From Rothia sp. (in: high G+C Gram-positive bacteria) (lineage in GTDB: Bacteria; Actinomycetota; Actinomycetes; Actinomycetales; Micrococcaceae), in NCBI RefSeq assembly GCF_015265375.1, contig NZ_JABZXW010000073.1, forward strand, positions 1-8,930: a DNA stretch of 8,930 nucleotides. The letters run 5' to 3'. Both the position numbers and the translations under genes were made by a program. The notes under the pieces are model-generated. The model searched no databases. It had not been told where the DNA came from and saw nothing but the letters and a program-made list of their open reading frames with translations. Positions 6,101-8,930 of the stretch are shown piece after piece; position 1 is the first letter of the stretch, and each line of letters opens with the position of its first letter.

Positions 6101-6120
6101 CACGTTATTCCACGTTATTC
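6101..6120. repeat. Tandem 10-bp repeat
   Basis: CACGTTATTC is repeated twice, head to tail and without mismatch, between the LCP stop and its terminator hairpin. It lies in the 3' untranslated region and has no obvious function; replication slippage is the simplest explanation. Confidence 0.6.
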
Positions 6121-6159
6121 ACGCATCTGCGCTTGCCTCATAGTTCCCAGCAGCCGGGT

Positions 6160-7599
6160 CTAGTAGGCGAAAGCAGTCTGGCACTTGTGCTGATCAGCAG
6201 TCTGACCGGTCGCGTTACCCGCAATCGCAGCCTCCTGCTTCTCCATCGCCTCACCGGACGGGAAGTCAGTACCGATCGTCACCGACACACCCAGAACCTC
6301 TTCGGTCGCCACCACGCGGGTCACGTTCAGCTTCGCGGCGATCTCCTTCGCCTCCGCCTCGTAACCGGACGAGTAGAACACCGTGGTGAAGTTCGTCGGG
6401 TTAGCCGAAGTACCCGGGGTAACATTCGTGTAGCCCAGGCCCTCAATCACCGAAGCGATCGTAGCCGAGCGACCATCCAGACCGGTCGCGTTGTACACGT
6501 TCACCGGAACCGTACGATCCAGCTGAACCGGAGCGGCAGAAGTAGCCTCAGCTGCCGGAGCCTTCTCCTCCTTCAGCGACTTATCGTCACGCAGACGCTG
6601 GAACACATTCGCAGCATCCGCAGAAACCTGCAGGCGGTTCTCATCCTGGCTCCACGGCTCAGTCGGCACCGTCGCAAACACAACATTCGACAGATCCACG
6701 CCACCGAGAGTCGCACCAACACCCACCAGAGTGCTGATATTACCCAGGTTCTTATCCACGGTCACGTTCTGAGTAATCGCCTCAGCAATGTTAATCAGAC
6801 GGCCCGGATTCGACAGAGTACCCTCGTTCTTCACCTTACGCAGCAGCGAAGACATGAAGCCCTGCTGAGCCTGAATACGACCAATATCGGAACCATCCGA
6901 GAAGCCGTGGCGGCTACGCAAGAACGCAAGAGCCTGCTCACCCTCAACAGTGGAAGTACCCGCAGGAAGCTTCAGACCGCTGTACTCGTCATCAATCGGA
7001 GCGTCCACACAGACCTGAACGCCGCCAACAACCTTCGACAGCTCCTTCACAGCGTTAAAGTCCACCAGCATAAAGTGGTCAATGTTTACACCGGTCAGCT
7101 TGCTAATGGTCGCCACAGTACAACCGGCACCGCCGCGAGACAGAGACTCGTTAATCTGAACGTTCTCCTCAGCCGGGTACACGGTACCGCTCTCAGGGTC
7201 AGTACACTGCGGCACATCAACCATCAAGTCACGCGGGAACGACAGAACGCTCACGTTCTTACGGTCCTTGCTGATCTGCAGCAGCATCATCACGTCCGCG
7301 CGAGCCTCAGAATTACGGTCATCCTCATTACCGTACGCACCGTTATTGCCCTTACGGGTATCGGAGCCAATCACGAGAATGTCCAAGGCGCCGTTCTCCA
7401 GGCCGTCCTTGTAATTGCTGATGTTCAGCTCCTGAGTATGCAGATTATTGCGCATACGCAGAGCCAACACGCCACCGAAGCCAACAACAATGACGAGCAT
7501 GCACGCGGTAAGCAGAGCAATCCACTTATTGCGGTTTGAAGTCAGCACCGTCGTGCGCATATGACGACCGGTGCTTCGTAAACGAGGTGCCTGGGGCAT
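6160..7599 (-). CDS. LytR-CpsA-Psr (LCP) family cell-wall ligase with LytR_C domain
   Basis: This 479-residue protein is a probable phosphotransferase that moves a glycopolymer from an undecaprenyl-diphosphate carrier onto peptidoglycan. It acts outside the membrane. A basic cytoplasmic tail is followed by one membrane segment (about 27-48). The LCP domain (about 72-260) shows DILVIGSDTR (73-82), Arg100 and Asp102 in ARADVMML, SFPRDLMVDVP with Arg123, the DFNAVKELSKVVGGV helix (180-194), and the late block FLRSRHGF to DIGRIQAQQ with Arg228, Arg230 and Arg241. A LytR_C domain (about 363-445) begins VPVNVYNATGLDGRSA. Cys132, Cys160 and Cys197 lie outside the membrane and could form a disulfide. 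I chose the ATG at 7597-7599, behind a purine-rich AAAGAGAAAAGG tract. An upstream in-frame start lacks similarity, and codon 14 (MRTT) is a weaker alternative. Which polymer it transfers cannot be told from sequence. Confidence 0.9.
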   Translation of the reverse strand: MPQAPRLRSTGRHMRTTVLTSNRNKWIALLTACMLVIVVGFGGVLALRMRNNLHTQELNISNYKDGLENGALDILVIGSDTRKGNNGAYGNEDDRNSEARADVMMLLQISKDRKNVSVLSFPRDLMVDVPQCTDPESGTVYPAEENVQINESLSRGGAGCTVATISKLTGVNIDHFMLVDFNAVKELSKVVGGVQVCVDAPIDDEYSGLKLPAGTSTVEGEQALAFLRSRHGFSDGSDIGRIQAQQGFMSSLLRKVKNEGTLSNPGRLINIAEAITQNVTVDKNLGNISTLVGVGATLGGVDLSNVVFATVPTEPWSQDENRLQVSADAANVFQRLRDDKSLKEEKAPAAEATSAAPVQLDRTVPVNVYNATGLDGRSATIASVIEGLGYTNVTPGTSANPTNFTTVFYSSGYEAEAKEIAAKLNVTRVVATEEVLGVSVTIGTDFPSGEAMEKQEAAIAGNATGQTADQHKCQTAFAY

Positions 7600-7677
7600 A
7601 CCTTTTCTCTTTCTGCCGGTGAGCAAGTGCTTTCTCAGAGTAACACTCTTCCCTATGAGCGCCGAATGAGAGTGAAA

Positions 7678-7728
7678 AGTTTCACCCGGAGGCATGCACA
7701 TATTTCTGCAAGCCACCGGGTGAAAACT
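7678..7728 (-). terminator. Long near-perfect hairpin between era and the LCP gene
   Basis: Outer arms 7680-7689 and 7716-7725 pair perfectly over 10 bp and extend by two more pairs past a one-base bulge. After one mismatch, inner arms 7691-7698 and 7707-7714 pair at 7 of 8 positions around an 8-base loop. In minus-strand RNA the hairpin is followed by CTTTTCACTC. It is best read as the terminator of era, although it lies 86 bases past the stop. An operator or cruciform role is possible, because it sits immediately upstream of the LCP promoter region. Confidence 0.6.
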
Positions 7729-7751
7729 AGGGATGCGCGACCGCCCCCAAG

Positions 7752-7794
7752 GGCAACCGCTCAGGGTTGCCTCTCAGAGCCGTCCCTTAGGACG
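7752..7794 (-). other. Two short hairpins in the era 3' region
   Basis: GGCAACC and GGTTGCC (7752-7758 and 7765-7771) pair over 7 bp. CGTCC and GGACG (7781-7785 and 7790-7794) pair over 5 bp. Neither is followed by a T tract, so they are not convincing terminators on their own. They may protect the era transcript end. Confidence 0.3.
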
Positions 7795-7813
7795 AGCCGC
7801 TCAGGAAAGCTGC

Positions 7814-8929
7814 CTAGAATCCCAGGCGGTTCAACGCACGAGCGTCAGACTGCCATTCCTTCGCAACCTTCACATGAATATTCAGGTAAATGCGGGTACC
7901 GAGCATCGCCTCAATCTGCTCACGAGCCTTCGTACCAATCTTGCGCAGATTCGAGCCGCCCTTACCGATAATGATGTACTTCTGCGACTCACGCTCCACA
8001 AACAGGTTCACGTGCACATCCAGCAGCGGGTTATCCGCCGGGCGGCCCTCGCGGAACTGCATCTCCTCAACCGTCACAGCAATCGAGTGGGGCAGCTCCT
8101 CGCGCGCACCCTCCAGGGCAGCCTCACGCACCAGCTCCGCAATGAGGGTTGCCTCCGGCTCATCGGTCAGCTCACCCTCCGGGTACAGCGGCGGCGACAG
8201 CGGAGTGTACTGCGCCAGCAGGTCAGCGACCGCATCCACCTGGAAATGCTTCACCGCAGACACCGGGATAATCGCAGCCCAGCCGCCCTTACCGTCAACC
8301 GGCATCGGCTCAGACACCTCACCCGCACGGCGCTTAGCCGCAGGACCCGAACCCTTCGCGAAAGGCACAGCATCATTCTTGCCGCCCTTACCCTTGGGGC
8401 CCTTACCCTTCTGCTTCGCACGATGCGCGGCACGCTTAGCACGAGCCGCACGCTCAGCGCTCATGACCTCCTCGCCGAGTGCCTCAACAGCCAGTAGCTG
8501 CTCACGCAACTCCTCAGAGCTCACGGTATCAGCCTTCGTCACAATGGCAACCACCGGCTTATTGCTCGACGCCACCAGCTGCGACGCAATGTAGCGGTCA
8601 CCCGGGCCGATCTTCTCATTCGCCGGAATGCAGAAGCCCAGCACATCCACCTGCGAAAGGGTGCTTGCCACCAGGTCGTTCAGACGCTCACCCAACAGGG
8701 TGCGGGGGCGGTGAATACCCGGGGTGTCCACCAGAATCAACTGATACTCGTCCTTGTGCACAATACCGCGGATCGTGTGGCGGGTCGTCTGCGGACGGTT
8801 CGAGGTGATAGCCACCTTCTGGCCAACCATAGCGTTCGTCAAAGTAGACTTACCCGCATTCGGGCGGCCCACCAACGACGCGAAACCCGAACGGAAATCC
8901 TTCGGGTAGGTCGGCAGCGGGGTGCTCAA
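7814..8929 (-). CDS. era: GTPase Era with an inserted basic segment (start near or beyond the right edge)
   Basis: Era is an essential GTPase that binds 16S rRNA and helps 30S subunit assembly in the cytoplasm. The visible 371 residues include G1 GRPNAGKST (21-29), the switch region RHTIRG (50-55), G3 DTPG (68-71), G4 TKAD (131-134) and G5 VSA (223-225). The C-terminal KH domain has the GKGG loop (322-325) and ends IHVKVAKEWQSDARALNRLGF. Family members are usually about 300 residues. The excess here lies mainly between G4 and G5: residues 156-215 form a Lys, Arg, Ala and Gly-rich low-complexity stretch. The start used here is a TTG (8927-8929) at the last bases of the window. The N-terminus resembles normal Era starts, but the true start could be further right and no ribosome site can be seen. 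The stop is TAG at 7814-7816. Confidence 0.93.
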   Translation of the reverse strand: MSTPLPTYPKDFRSGFASLVGRPNAGKSTLTNAMVGQKVAITSNRPQTTRHTIRGIVHKDEYQLILVDTPGIHRPRTLLGERLNDLVASTLSQVDVLGFCIPANEKIGPGDRYIASQLVASSNKPVVAIVTKADTVSSEELREQLLAVEALGEEVMSAERAARAKRAAHRAKQKGKGPKGKGGKNDAVPFAKGSGPAAKRRAGEVSEPMPVDGKGGWAAIIPVSAVKHFQVDAVADLLAQYTPLSPPLYPEGELTDEPEATLIAELVREAALEGAREELPHSIAVTVEEMQFREGRPADNPLLDVHVNLFVERESQKYIIIGKGGSNLRKIGTKAREQIEAMLGTRIYLNIHVKVAKEWQSDARALNRLGF

Positions 8930-8930
8930 G

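Noticed and set aside
6133..7539. Plus-strand open frame of 468 codons opposite the LCP gene
   Set aside because: It is a shadow in the same register, while the minus strand has complete LCP and LytR_C motifs.
7781..7794. Small hairpin near the era stop as its terminator
   Set aside because: The stem is only 5 bp and no T tract follows; the hairpin at 7678-7728 is much stronger.

Overview
The window comes from a high-GC actinobacterium. It carries mshC, the mycothiol cysteine ligase, which is essentially restricted to Actinobacteria. The protein styles fit Micrococcaceae, and Rothia is my best guess from memory of the genus, not from a search. Every gene I can support is on the minus strand, so transcription runs from right to left. 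Long plus-strand open frames exist opposite several genes, but they are codon-register shadows.

In transcription order: era (right edge; the start may lie outside the window) encodes a ribosome-assembly GTPase whose G domain carries an unusual basic insertion. A long hairpin follows it. Next is a LytR-CpsA-Psr (LCP) cell-wall ligase with a LytR_C domain, then a terminator. A 431-base gene-poor stretch follows, holding a leucine-rich leader peptide and an intrinsic terminator in front of leuA; this is a leucine attenuator. leuA (2-isopropylmalate synthase) ends at a strong terminator. Then come an uncharacterised acidic protein that looks like a divergent DUF1963/YwqG member, uppP (undecaprenyl-diphosphatase, apparently without a Shine-Dalgarno sequence), another terminator, and mshC. 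A 40-codon ORF starts one base after the mshC stop. The last terminator is followed by a leader region with paired palindromes and the first two codons of a gene running off the left edge.

Most genes look like single transcription units, because hairpins separate nearly all of them. There is a loose functional theme. LCP ligases transfer polymers from undecaprenyl-diphosphate carriers to the wall, and UppP recycles that carrier. leuA and mshC belong to leucine and mycothiol synthesis. I see no mobile element, CRISPR array, rRNA or tRNA.

The most interesting items are the leuA attenuator, whose geometry suggests direct occlusion of the terminator by a stalled ribosome; the small ORF coupled to mshC; the paired 12-bp palindromes near the left edge; and the Era insertion.
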